From Ianthella basta (taxonomy: Eukaryota; Porifera; Demospongiae; Verongiida; Ianthellidae), in contig OZ025870.1 of NCBI GenBank assembly GCA_964019415.1, forward strand, positions 10,610,955 through 10,674,954: a DNA stretch of 64,000 bases, read 5' to 3'. This document shows positions 25,901 to 37,400 of this stretch, piece after piece (the stretch's first letter is position 1; the number at the start of each line of letters is the position of its first letter). The notes under the pieces were generated by a model. It searched no databases. It worked only from the letters and a program-made list of their open reading frames with translations, and was not told where the DNA came from. The translations under genes and the position numbers were made by a program.

Positions 25901-27504
25901 CATGGTATAATAACCAAGGCGCTGAATGGCTTCCGTCGCAACATATAACACTCTCTGGTCCATGCTCGGGTCTGCTGCCATTTGCAGATACGCAAGGGAT
26001 AAATATTTCACACCTTTCCTGCAATCGGATTGGGCACGCAACCATTGTGGCGTGCTACACACTTCAATGTATTAGACTTAACCTGACCCTTCCGCGAGGA
26101 GGGGTCACGGGATGCCTGACTAGTATGTATTATGATTTTCAGAATTAAGACCACCTCAATAATAAGACCACTTTGCATGGCCGGACCATGGTCTTAATTC
26201 TGAGGTTCCACTGAACTTACCATACATAGCCACTCCTCTATCCTCAGTGCTCACTGATAAAGAGTTGAGACCACACGAACAGGAGGCTGAGCAGAGATTT
26301 GTGTGAGTTTGTTCATATTGTAATAATAACATTAATATAATATGCACAAAATACCAACCGAACATTTTGTGAATGGCTGTCAATATATGTATGGGGTCTG
26401 AGATGTTTCCAAAAAGTCACAAAGGAAGCTGGCTATGGTACATTGTGACTTACTGGCCAAAGCTTGTTAGGAATTACTGAACAAGGCCAACGCATGTGCA
26501 TGGTGGGCATCTGATTGGACGAATGATGCAGAGATAGCCACACCTTAAACACTGGCCATTTTCAGCAGCTATTTTAATGATGTTATATTGTATGGGCAAA
26601 TTTCTTGGAAGAAAAATTGGCTCAATCTGTGATGCCTAGTGGCCATTTTGCCACTGCACAGCGATTAGGTCCCTGCATGATTGTGTTTTTGATGTGCATG
26701 TAAGCGGTTTTCTTGGTACGTGTGTGTACCAATCTGAAAATTCATGCAGGCACCCTTGCTTAATGTGCAGTGGAACCCCACTAAAGGACCACCTCTGTAA
26801 AATGACCACCTTAACAATAGGACCACTTTGGCTTAGTCCCAAATCTATGTATACATGAATAATGGTACTCAGAATTAAGACCACATTGAAAATGCAGTGT
26901 AACCTTAGAAATAAGATCACCATCCAGGCCATGAAAAGTGTTCTTTTTCGATGTGGTCTTTATTCTGATAGCCATTATTCATGTATACATGAAATTGGGA
27001 CTAAACCAAAGTGGTCTTATTATAAAGGTGGTCGTTTTATAGAGGTGGTCGTTAGCAGAGTTCCACTGTAAGGCCACTTTTCATGGCCCGGATGGTGGTC
27101 TTATTTCCGAGGTTCCACTGTACATGTGCTGTGCTGCTTATCCCAGCTTGCATCCTCCTTGTGCATACAGCACAATGTACTTTAGAGTTACCAAACTGTT
27201 TGAAGAGCAGCAGCAGGAGCTGAAGAAGGAAGCCAAGTTGATGCAACAGCGATTTGACCAGCTTGAGAAAGTGATGGCTGAAATCACCAGAAGACTGCCG
27301 CCGGATATCACTGCCAGAAGACTGCGACACGTTACCATTGTCAGAAGATTTCCGCAGAATACTGATGTAGAGCGGGACGGCCCTACCTGCAATCAACCTG
27401 ATGGTGCAGAGGACCAAAGTGATACCAACAGCTGTGCCATTAAATGGAGTGACACTGATGATGACCTTGATGATGGAGATGCTGGTGGTGGCCGGGATGC
27501 ATAA
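19910..27504 (+). CDS. TRPV-like ankyrin-repeat cation channel, gene A (931 aa)
   Basis: Fifteen exons with consistent phases: 19910-20128, 20323-20466, 20580-21018, 21984-22296, 22379-22460, 23023-23175, 23384-23457, 23543-23731, 23850-24125, 24213-24404, 24483-24578, 24665-24854, 24937-24976, 26248-26302 and 27171-27504. Residues 1-121 are a charged region of unknown fold. Ankyrin repeats fill about 122-350 (ATPLHLVMDK, TALHVTAQND, TPLHLAAYCG, TPLHMAAKGG). Membrane segments: S1 about 477-496, S2 512-533, S3 549-569, S4 606-629, S5 648-670, pore loop 695-715 with IRILIEGGDIF, S6 728-755 ending LIAQMSDTY. The post-S6 stretch resembles the TRP-box region of TRPV channels. The S3-S4 loop is long, with Cys residues and two N-glycosylation sites. 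The C-terminus is a coiled coil and an acidic tail (EDQSDT, WSDTDDD). ATG 19910 matches the MSA starts of its paralogs. TRPV-like (TRPVL) rather than TRPA is a judgement. Ligand unknown. Confidence 0.88.
21255..21600 (-). pseudogene. Fragment of a LINE-type reverse transcriptase C-terminus
   Basis: Antisense in gene A intron 3. One frame reads SPFVPIAVETPGVFGPEAFSF followed by LGRRI and a hydrophobic segment; upstream sequence is in another frame. The VP-IAVET-GV-GP-A-F-LGRR pattern resembles the C-terminal region of non-LTR retrotransposon polyproteins as I recall them. It is short and frameshifted. Confidence 0.45.
22712..22890. repeat. Dispersed repeat, copy 1 (second copy 33256-33405)
   Basis: Shared core includes GAAGGATATCTCTTC, GGCGATTTCAACCCGTGGAG and TATAATCCCTAAG, collinear over about 150 bp. 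Copy 1 is followed by an (ACAA)n-like tail near 22890-22915. Both copies lie in introns of paralogous channel genes in the same orientation, but at different introns. Confidence 0.8.
25541..26131. mobile_element. 573-bp TIR transposon with 9-bp target duplication carrying a helicase fragment
   Basis: The body is 25550-26122. The ends form 59-bp inverted repeats with about five mismatches, starting TAGTCAGG. The flanks are an exact 9-bp repeat GTATGTATT (25541-25549 and 26123-26131). A 9-bp duplication is typical of Mutator-like (MULE) elements. It lies in gene A intron 13, inside an older MITE. The minus strand encodes the start of a RecQ-like helicase directly inside the right repeat, so this looks like an internally deleted copy of a larger element that encoded a helicase. 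Confidence 0.85.
25712..26062 (-). pseudogene. RecQ-like DEAD/DEAH helicase, N-terminal fragment (116 codons)
   Basis: The reading frame begins at an ATG immediately inside the right terminal repeat. Residues about 45-90 read EAIQRLGYYTMKPEQLQVV, then RRDVFAVLPTGFGKSLCY, which is the RecQ-type entry motif followed by Walker A (GFGKS). VAPLTAIMK near the end corresponds to motif Ia. The frame then stops, and the DEAH box, motifs III-VI and the zinc domain are absent. A full RecQ core needs about 350 or more residues, so this cannot be an active helicase. There is no frameshift in the retained part. Known RecQ proteins are genome-maintenance helicases; here the copy belongs to a transposon. Confidence 0.85.
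26765..27120. mobile_element. Two head-to-head copies of the ACCACCT/AGGTGGT MITE-like family
   Basis: 26765-26950 begins CAGTGGAACCCCACTAAAGG. 26940-27120 is largely the reverse complement (AAAGTGGTCTTATTATAAAGG, AGAGGTGGTCG, GAGTTCCACTGTA), followed by a terminal fragment ending GAGGTTCCACTGTA. The pair forms an imperfect large hairpin in gene A intron 14. Confidence 0.75.
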
Positions 27505-28014
27505 CTGACACTTGATTAGTAACTGGTCTAGGGAATAGGGATATATCATGTATAGAGGAGACCAAGTGCACATGTACTTGTGTAGACCATTTTGTACATT
27601 GTTTTATATATATATATATACTGGCTATGGTGGCAGATCTTTATAGACAGGCCTAGCTATTGTATACATAGGAGCTTAATTTTGTATCCTTGCTTATTAG
27701 TGTGTTTACATACTATTTTGAGCTAATGGTCTTGATGATTAATTTTAATGGAGTTTTTGGACAGACCTTGACAAATTGTCATGATTCGCTTCTTCGAAGT
27801 ATATATGTATAGTGTAGCAGCACAAGTGATTGCTGTATAATTACACTCCATATTTGCAAAGGACTGCATAATACATTCACCACAGTATAATTATGCTTTG
27901 AACAATAAGTTTCAAAGACTTACACTATAATTTATAATTACCACTGTTCAGTCATGAGTGTGTATACTGTCAGCCTTACTGTATGTGGTTTACTGTTTAA
28001 TTGTCTATACCACT

Positions 28015-29940
28015 TAAAATGACTTTTGTATCCATTGATAATCTGCTTCAGGTTGCAGGCTGCATTCATACATACCATGTAGTGGCCATGCATGTATGTT
28101 TGTGATGGTACTGTACAATGTGTAGATGTGTAACAGGGCCATATGTGTAGCTGCATGGTGCGTAAAGTTGACTGTAGAGCTTGGTAGCTATAGGAAGCTC
28201 GTGCTACTACATGCATGCCAAAGGTCAGAAGGGACAAGCACACCCCAGTCTGATTACCTGTGAAAGTAAAGTGGGAAAGAAAGCAGCATCAATTGCAGGT
28301 CCTGTGATTGGCTGTGATCCTGGGTGCGAGACTATAGGCATTGTCTGCTATGTATTCAGCTGTCTTCACATAATTATATATAGCTTGTGGGGCTTATAGG
28401 ACAGTTAGTGCATAAATATCATAATAATTATGCACTAACTGTCCTCAGCCAGCAGATAGCCCTGGAGTAGCAGCACTTCATGCAGCACTGACAAAGAATA
28501 CCCATCGATATCAAGCTTGTCCTAGTAGCTAGCTTTTCACTTCTGATACTGAAGAGACACTCTTATTTCTAGCTGTCTCCTACTGTACATTCTCGGACAT
28601 TACTTGGATGCTCACAGTGTTAAACATCCATGTAATGAGAAAGAGCACTGCATAATTATGGAGATCACATTTTGATTTTGTTTCTCACTGAAGTGCATGT
28701 AAACTGCACAATACTACTATGTCTCATGCCTTGGCAGGCTTCCTGCTACAGCATTCACATTCACATGCAGCTGGTCAAGCCCTGAACGCTGTAGCATATG
28801 TATTGACTATGCAGAGTTGAGTAGCACCAAATCAAATAAACCAATAGCCAGGGGAAATTATTGACATGTGATGATTATGGTGGTTGGGACTGAAGGAAAT
28901 TATAATCAGAAATTGAAGGATTTCGCCAAGAATTAAACCAGTAGGATGTATTATACCGTATTATGTATACTCTATATGTGTATGTATGTTACGCGCATAC
29001 CTCCAACTGGGGCAAACCTCCAACTCTTGACCCCAAAGTGGACACTTTGCGAATGGGGATGGGGTGCATGGGTATATGGATCGATGCGAGATTATAGCCA
29101 GGTGTGAGTAGGCCTAATATAGCTAGTGGAGATCAACTATAAATATTAGGAGAGAAATGCTGGCTACACCTACAATCTAGAAGACGTGTATGGATTATTG
29201 ACTGTAGGAGTATTTCACTAGCAAAGACTGTTGTTTGAAATGAGCTATTATAGGATAATCTGTTTTGATACTAAGCTATAAAGGTATTCAGAAGCACAGT
29301 CATGCAAAACAAAGTTGTGGACTCACATTTAATGCACAAATAAAGGAAGTAAAGTGGTGTAGTACTAAAACAGGAAGCGGCAGCACAAATCATGCATGAC
29401 AATTAAAGCGAAGTGTTTCATGCATGTCGAGGAGAGAATATTAAATATTCAATTAGAATTGGTTAAACTACATCCTGTTGACAATAATAGCTCCCAGGTG
29501 TATTGCTCGTAACACCTTAGTGACCTAAGTGATAGTCAACCAAAAAGGATGTAATCTAATGAATAAAGAAGCAAAATTAATTTTATCTTCCACATGCTTC
29601 CTCTGATTATCAGAATACCTAAGCTATTGTGGCTGATGTCATGACTTGTGGTCAGGAGATCCGTTCGGCTGGGAATCTCACTGGCAAGGAGAACAATGTC
29701 AGCCAGCTTGAATACAGAGGTGGCTGACATTGAAATGGCAGAGAATTTTCGAAGGGAGAGGATCAAGCTGATCCACACTACACTCCGACAGTGGAAAAAA
29801 TAGCGACAGAGTCATGTTACAAGGACAGGTTTAAGACCATTATGAAGGCTGACTATATACATGCAGAAACAAGAAGATGTGGTAGAACATTGTGGAAGAG
29901 CTGCTTAAGAAGGATGTGAACTTTAGAGAGAAAGTGAGCC
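28015..29940. repeat. Segmental duplicate of 42110-43680
   Basis: Collinear with 42110-43680: GTATCCATTGATAATCTGCTTC, CAGCCAGCAG near GTAGCAGCACTTC, CATGCCTTGGCAGGCTTCC, GTGGAGATCAACTATAAATAT, and the exon-1 region at the end. It lies downstream of gene A as the partner lies downstream of gene B. Part recurs at 54820-54960. Confidence 0.85.
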
Positions 29941-30155
29941 ACTATACCTTGCTACATGTACATGCATGCGTATCAAATGTATGCACGCAGCAAATTGCAT
30001 GCTTAATGTATAAAAAACTTTTAGCTTATAATTATGTTCATATGCTGTTGTCGCCTGTATATATATGCAGGTTGCAGCAAAGTCGCATCAGCACCCTGAT
30101 AAGAAAGGAGAAGCAGGTCATCACTGAAAGTATGGCGGACAAAATGTTAAAATGA
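29696..30155 (+). pseudogene. Remnant exons 1-2 of a TRPV-like channel paralog
   Basis: 29696-29933 aligns with channel exon 1 (ENNVS start, ADPHYTP, SCYKDRFKTIMKADY, then LLKKDVNFREK before a GTGAGC donor). It carries small insertions (near 29740 and at TACATGCAGAAAC) that break the frame. 30071-30155 matches the start of exon 2 (VAAKSHQHPDKK) and is cut short at a GGGGCTGCC repeat and the minisatellite. No later exons of this copy exist before gene B starts its own exon 1 at 32642. Confidence 0.8.
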
Positions 30156-30239
30156 AAACCACAATTATTGGGGCTGCCTGTGGCAGCCTCAAAGAATGAT
30201 GTCACTAGGATTGATAACCAATAACTGATTGCATCAGGA

Positions 30240-31165
30240 TCCCTGCAAACATTAATATAGGGCATCTGGTGCCCCAGTGAGCTTCACCGGGGAATATGGC
30301 ATCCCCTGCAAACATTGGGCATCTGGTGCCCCAGTGAACCTCACCGGGGAATACAGCATCCCCTGCAAACATTGGGCATCTGGTGCCCCAATGAACTTCA
30401 CCAGGGAATACAGCATCCCCTGCAAACATTGGGCATCTGGCGTCCCAGTGAACTTCACTTGGGAATACGGCACCCGCTGCAAACATTGGGCATCTGTGCC
30501 CCAATGAACTTTACCGGGGAATATGGCATCCCCTGCAATCATTGGGCATCTAGTGCCCCAATGAACTTCACCTGGGAATGCGGCATCCCCTGCAAATATA
30601 GGGCATCTGGTACCCCAATGAACTTCACCAGGGAATACGGCATCCCCTGCAAACATTGGGCATCTAGTGCCCCAATGAACTTCACTTGGGAATACGGCAT
30701 CCTCTGCAAACAGTGGGCATCTGGTACCCCAATGAACTTCACCAGGGAATACGGCATCCCCTGCAAACATTGGGCATCTAGTGCCCCAATGAACTTCACT
30801 TGGGAATACGGCATCCTCTGCAAACATTGGGCATCTGGTACCCCAATGAACTTCACCAGGGAATACGGCATCCCCTGCAAACATTGGGCATCTAGTGCCC
30901 CAATGAACTTCACTTGGGAATACGGCATCCGCTGCAAACAGTGGGCATCTGGTGCCCCAATGAACTTTACTGGGGAATACGGCATCCCCTGCAAACATTG
31001 AGCATCTGGTACCCCAATGAACTTTACCGGGGAATACGGCATCCCCTGCAAACATTGGGCATCTAGTGCCCCAATGAACTTCACTTGGGAATACGGCATC
31101 CCCTGCAAACATTGGGCATCTAGTGCCCCAGTGAACTTCACCGGGGAATACGGCATCCTTTGCAA
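30240..31165. repeat. 57-bp minisatellite, about 16 units
   Basis: Same unit as 9536-9812. Units alternate in type: ACTTGGGAATACGGCATCCTC and ACCAGGGAATACGGCATCCCC variants recur every second unit, suggesting a higher-order two-unit period. The long open frames on both strands follow from the 57-base period and are not evidence of a gene. Confidence 0.95.
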
Positions 31166-31796
31166 CACAATGTACCTAATAAGATACAATTAAAATGCAC
31201 AAATGGCATAGCTACTTAATTAGAGGAGGTCCTCCCAGAGTACACAACATATATACCATTAGGCTTAGCTGTGTCCTGGGTAGCTATGTACTTACATAGC
31301 TTGTATAGGATTCCAAATAAACTCTTGTCATCTTTAGTTTTGGTTATGAATTACTTCAAAGTCCATTAATCTACCAGAAATGACATGGCAGTGTAGATAC
31401 TGGTGTTAGTGTGAACATTACACTAAAGTAAAATTATGGTGTGACTGATCACACCCTAACTTGGTGTGAGCACTGACTGGTGTTATGGTCACACCATATT
31501 TTTAACGATGTGTAGAGATTATATATAATATTATGTGAATGCAAGGACAACCATCTAAATGGTGCATACCTTTCAGATCTCAACCTGAGCTGAGCTACAA
31601 CCAATCTCAGCTAAGAGCCCACGGTACCAGATTGGAACTGACTTTGTCGAGCATGAGATGGCATCTGCAGTTTCACCTTCGATCAGACACGGATGCGGCA
31701 CCATTTAGTAACTTGCTTCTTCAATGGAAAAATTCACCTTTCCAACGCTTGCATGAGCTGCAATGATGCAGCAGGAAGGAGATAAGTGACACGAAG

Positions 31797-31915
31797 ATCA
31801 AGCTGTTCTGCAAGTGCTTTGTGCCAGACATGCATGCATGTGGGATAAGAATATGATCATGTGTGACAGGTGTGACGAATGGTTTCACTTTATGTGCCAA
31901 GCAAACAAGAACAGT
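31797..31915 (+). pseudogene. PHD-finger-like fragment
   Basis: One frame reads KIKLFCKCFVPDMHACGIR; after a one-base shift the next reads NMIMCDRCDEWFHFMCQANK. Together these give the CxC...CDRCDEWFH..C pattern of a PHD zinc finger. The frameshift and lack of flanking coding sequence suggest a relic, possibly from a transposon; some non-LTR elements encode PHD-like fingers. Confidence 0.55.
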
Positions 31916-32641
31916 GGTTCTGTAGTGGTTCCGCATGTTAGCTAGCAACATTGTCCAAGTACTATTGGACACTATTTAGTTATCCTATGTATTATTTGAC
32001 GCTGTACTATTATAATCTACCTTGTACTAAAAATAATAATTATAAATTATGCATACATAGCTATTATAGCTATTTCTAGAATTATATCATCCTGCCTAAA
32101 GGGACCGAAATTTTCAGGGTAGGACCAATATTAATATATTTTCAGAAAAGTCTGGTCCGAGGGACCAATATTTATTTTTTCAGGACCAATTTTCCAGTGA
32201 CTGGGCGCTTGCGAGTTGAAGGAGTGTGTCGAGTCATGCCTACGGTTGCCGTGGTAGAAGCTCGCGAACTTCAAAGATCCCAGCAGTGGGTACAACGTCC
32301 TCCTGGAATGATCGGAAAACCGAAGTGCGCTGCTGCTTCTTGCTACTAGTAGACTTGCATGAGGACTTTGACCTGTACCTTGTGAAGCCATAGACACAGG
32401 ACGGTGAAGCCAAGCGCGTTTCGAAGTGGTCTGTGAGACTATCCTGAAGCCACTTAGACAGGGCTTATCGGCGAGGTGTGGCATTTACATTAATTTTCTG
32501 CTAGACCCAACACTTTCTCGCCCACGCGCAATCGGGGGCAGGAAGTTGGGGCTAACGGATCCGAACACAATACGAATATTTGGCCGTGAAAATATACGGC
32601 AGTACTACGGTGGAGTAGTCACTGGGCAAGGCCTAACAACT

Positions 32642-34222
32642 ATGTCAGGCGCCAACAATTGCAAGGGACGCCGAGACCTATTTGCCATTGAAATGGAGAG
32701 AGGAGAGGATCTGTCCTACATGGGCAGGTTCAGGATCATTCTGAAGGCCGACTACAAAAACAAGAAGGCGTGGTGGAGTGCTGTGGAAAGGCTGCTGAAG
32801 ACGGATGGCGACTTCAGGGAGAAAGTGAGCCACAGTGTTGGATTTGCCTTGCTAACGCGCGGCGAATTATTACCAGCTATAATGTTACATCTATAATGAT
32901 ATACGTAGGTTGCAGCGAAGGCGCAGCAGTACCCTGATAAGAAAAGGAAGCAAGTCATCATCGAAGTTATGGTGGACCTCCTCCTAGACATGGAGAAATG
33001 CACGAAGCACAAGGGATTGGTGTGGGTGGCGGAGAATTTGGATAGCTATCCGGTAAGTGCACTAGAGCATGATAAGTAGGAATTTAGCGGGATGGCCACG
33101 CCTGCTTCGGCGGCACAGCAGCGAGTCGGGTCCACGCAATTTTGAAGTATGTGAGCTTGTAGCAACAGAAGGTAGCTGCTATAACGACGGCCGTTAAATT
33201 CCATCTTTGAACAACAGTGAATCAAATCACGTCCGATAATCGGAAGTGTACGTAGCGATAATTAAGAAAATGGCCGTCAGCGCGAACGCAAAACCGAAAT
33301 TGAAGGATATCTCTTCGAAAACTGCAAGACGGGCGATTTCAACCCGTGGAGGACACTTCTGGAGATCTGTGTTATAATCCCTAAGGGTTTGGTGACGTCA
33401 TGTGCAACAGGTAGTGACGTCACATTCTGGTGGCTGACTAAATTACTGAGGACTGTGTAAGTGAGGTGAGTCGCAAATATTTAGGGGCTGCCGCAGGCAG
33501 CCCCTATATTGTTTTCAAATTGACGTTTTCATATGGCTTCATGTTACGGATATATATATAATACGCCAACCTACGGTTGTACGTCAATGCTTACATTTAT
33601 ATTGAATGTATTGGGCGAAGTATTGGGTATAGGGAATTTATATTGTCGGCCATTTTATTCGGCCAGAAGTGGACCGTGTGCGAGGCCAAGGGACTTTGAA
33701 AACCGGCTTCTAAGCGACGTCTTAGCAATCTTTGGTCGTTTTCTTCCACCTCTGATCCTGGAACAGACTCTTACAGCACTTCTGGCCGACGGGCAAAGAC
33801 ACAGCTTCGAGACAGCGCCCAACAGGTCATCGACTTCGCCCCGCGCCTTCTTCAATAATGGCCGCGCCCGCCTCAGAGGATTCACTCCGCCGCCTGGAAC
33901 ACATGACAGGAGCAACGTAGAAACTGGTGAACACCGTGATATGTAGACGCTAACATTCTTCAACCGTTTGTAGCGTTGAAAAGCTTAACTCGCACGGTTG
34001 CCCTTCTGAATGCTCTTCAGAACCTGGCCCACGCGTACTGCGCTGTAGCAAACGTACGTAGCTTTTGCCATCACAGACCACTAGCTACTCTGGCGACTGT
34101 GAGTTCCTTGGTACATTATGTTTCTGTAATGACTCACGGTAAATGCATGTGATACAAGCAGTCATGTGTCTGTCTTTGCTGGAGATTTCTCTGTGCATGT
34201 GTGTGTGTGCGTGCGTGTGTGT

Positions 34223-34270
<48 letters not shown>

Positions 34271-34349
34271 CTCATGTGTCTGGTGATAGTGGTGTGTGTG
34301 TGTGTGTGTGTGCGTGCGTGTGTGTGTGTCTCATGTGTCTGGTGATAGT

Positions 34350-34406
<57 letters not shown>

Positions 34407-37400
34407 AGGTTACTGAGGTATTAAGAAACGATGTCATGTTTACCTATTGTGAGTGACAGAGCTGCAACCGAAGGGAGCAAGTATTTCGAGTTGGGGCGGC
34501 AGCCCCACGAGTTTTTAACTTGAAATACTTGTTAAAATGGAGTGTCGTCTCGCGGAGAACGGTTGAAGGAGTCGCACTCTTCAGCCACAAGGCAGCTAGG
34601 TGAACGGCACCCCGCTAATAACACGCCTGCCCAGTCCCTCAACTGACATGGAGCATCTCGAGCCGATTCCCTGTAAGACGCTGATTTGATGAGGTAACAA
34701 ATAAACACAAGCAGAGATTCGATATTGTAAGATACTTTCACTGTGGAAAACATCAATATCCACTGGATGCATGTGACCATGCATGAACGTAACCAGTTTT
34801 GGTTGTAATTTGCAGATAAGGTCTGTGCATGGCATTTGGTATGCTGCAGGTAATTCAGTACTTTCCGTACTTACTTTAGGTTACTCTCACTATATATGCC
34901 TCTTCGTAATCCTACCATGTTTCGTGGCGTTTTGTCCAGAATTGAAGGAGTATATCCCGGACAACGAAATGTGTGTTACATTAATTAAAATATGATTTTG
35001 AAGTTGCTTTATCCACTTTGTCGAAAACTATAGTGATAGTGAAAGGTTGATATATCTCCATGGCCCCCGAATACTCTGCAGTCATGCCCTATAGCTAGCT
35101 GCATTGAAAAGTTGCACTATAATGGATGCGGTGTACTCTCCCCGGCCCTCTACTAGCTGGAATTCATGGCTTCTGAACTGCTAAAGCGTGAGGCAAACCC
35201 CTCAGAGAAAAGCCAGAAGAGGCACATGCGCACACCACTCCATCTTGCCATGGCCAAGCATAGACCGTGTCTGGATTTGGTGAACAAGCTGCTAAAAAGA
35301 AAAGGTGATCTGGAGGCAGAGGATGGTTTCGGCTGCACACCTCTCTGGGAAGCACTATACTGGAATGTGGATTATGAGATAATTGATCTACTCTTCAAGA
35401 ATGGTGTGAATGTGTTTATTGTCAATACGCATCAGACAAGCGCCCTGCACCTTACTGCTCGAAATAACAACACTTATGTGATGAGGCGACTAATTGAGGA
35501 AGGCCATCCAGTGGATGCTAGGAACAAACTTGGCTGTACCCCACTCCATGATGCAGTATACAATGGGAGTAAGGATGCAGCAGAAGTACTCATTGAGAAC
35601 GGTGAGTCTTCTGCATGTATATCTGCTTTAAGTTGCATATTAATAATTAATATTAATACACATAATGTATACAAAAATAGTAAGGATGTAGCAGGAAGGA
35701 AACAGCGTGACTGGTGCCATTGCAAGCAGCTGCTTGCAATGGCACCAGTCACGCTGTTCCCTTCGGTTGCATTACGTGCATGATCTGAAAGTGGTGTCCA
35801 CCTCGCTTGGCCAAGCAACATGGCGAGAGTCGTGACAAGCATGCAGTCAGCTGGGATGTCTAACTAAAGGCTCTGCGCTATTCAATTAGAAGGCTAAATA
35901 TAAATTGAGTGTTATTTCAGAAATCAATGAAGTTCAATGTGATGTCACGAGAGCTGCACACATGGTGGGGCACAAACATGTATATGGTAGTGGGGTACTT
36001 GCATGAAAGCCTGCCAGTCCCCACTGTCACCACTCTATAACTGCCACATGCCACCAGCCATGACACCACTTCCATGACACCACTACCACAACATAGTGCA
36101 AGTTACAATCTGCGCATGCAGACCACTGGTGCTAGTTGCCTAGGGTAACCACCCCATGTGCAGGTAGAGTGTAACACTTTGCGAATTGATGGAAAGAAAT
36201 TTAAAACACCACCAGTGCTAGCAGCTGCAGGTCAGGGAAACTGAGCACCAGCATCGAACGGCACAAGTTGGACGGGATGCAGCAGCAGTTATGGCACTTG
36301 CACTTGGGCACTATAATGAATACGTATAATGCAGTACAACTTATATATAGATAATTATATTATAATTATGTTAAGTAGAAGTGCATCTGACTGCATGTGC
36401 ATGCAATACTTTGGATAGTATGATATGGACTGAGTGGCTAGGAAGACTCATACTGTACTTCATGGAACCGCTAGCCAGATCATAACTCAAAGAGATCAAC
36501 ATGTCAGCAATACTTTGGAATCTAATTTTTATACCCTAGCATTGTATATCTCACTCACACATGGATATATATTCATGCATGGTTTCACTGTCATGCATGC
36601 AGGAGCTATAGTTAACTTCCGGAATCATATGCACCAGACTCCTCTGCATGTGGCAGCTAAACTTGAGAATCCAGAAGGAAAGGAGGAGCTCGTCAAGCTT
36701 CTCCTAGACAAGGAGGCAGATCCCAACATTTCTGATGTGAATGGAAACATCCCACTGGATCTTGCAGCAGCTGCTGAAGAGCAACATGATACAGTCACGG
36801 ACCTCCTCCTAGATCACACAACCTCTTCTGCCACTGATGAGATTTGGAAGGCAGCATTTAAAAGGGCCATGAAATCAAATAAAATCAATGATGTTCAACA
36901 CATATTCAGAGCGATGTCGCCAATAAGGTACGATATGACCACAGCGCTAAATGTGTGAGCTACAGTGAGAGCATGATAATTATAGTTATTCTAATGATCC
37001 CCCTCCACCTCTGGCTTCCACAGTGTGGTCAGTCTGTTTAGGTCCAAGGCATGTGGTGGAGAGGGATATCAGCTCGTGGAATTCATCAGCAATCCAAAGC
37101 TCAAGGTGATGCACTGTCAGGATAGCCTCAGGCCCTGCATGGGTGCACGTGTATACTTATGTATATGCATTGCAGTGAAACTTTTGGGACAGTTAACTGA
37201 CCTTTATAGAGAGGTATCTGCTCTAGATTGCTATGCTTTAATGCTATATATCTGGGGCTAAGGAGGTTGGTTGTTTAGAGAGGTAGCTGCCTAACACAGT
37301 GACCATCTTAGTCAGGTTCCACCGTGCCACCACATGAAATCAGCTGCAGCATCACTGTGAGCCACCACCACCTGTACCACACAGTCAAACTGCACAAGTA

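Larger units (their letters stand above)
25462..26217. mobile_element. MITE-like element (ACCACCT/AGGTGGT family), split by a later insertion
   Basis: The left part (25462-25549) and right part (26123-26217) together match the uninterrupted relative at 26765-26950: ACCACCTCTTTG, AAGACCACCTTAA, TAGGAC, CCCAAATTCATGTAT, then CAGAATTAAGACCAC and GAGGTTCCACTG. The interruption is the 573-bp helicase-bearing element. Confidence 0.75.

Noticed and set aside
30240-31165. CRISPR-like array
   Set aside because: The units are directly tandem with no unique spacers, and the genome is eukaryotic.
30252-31189. Long repetitive frames (up to 286 codons) on both strands of the minisatellite
   Set aside because: A 57-base period keeps frames open on both strands; the repeats are noncoding in every other respect.
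33481-34530. Helitron interpretation of the GGGGCTGCC element
   Set aside because: No TC start, CTRR end or single 3' hairpin pattern; both ends carry hairpins.
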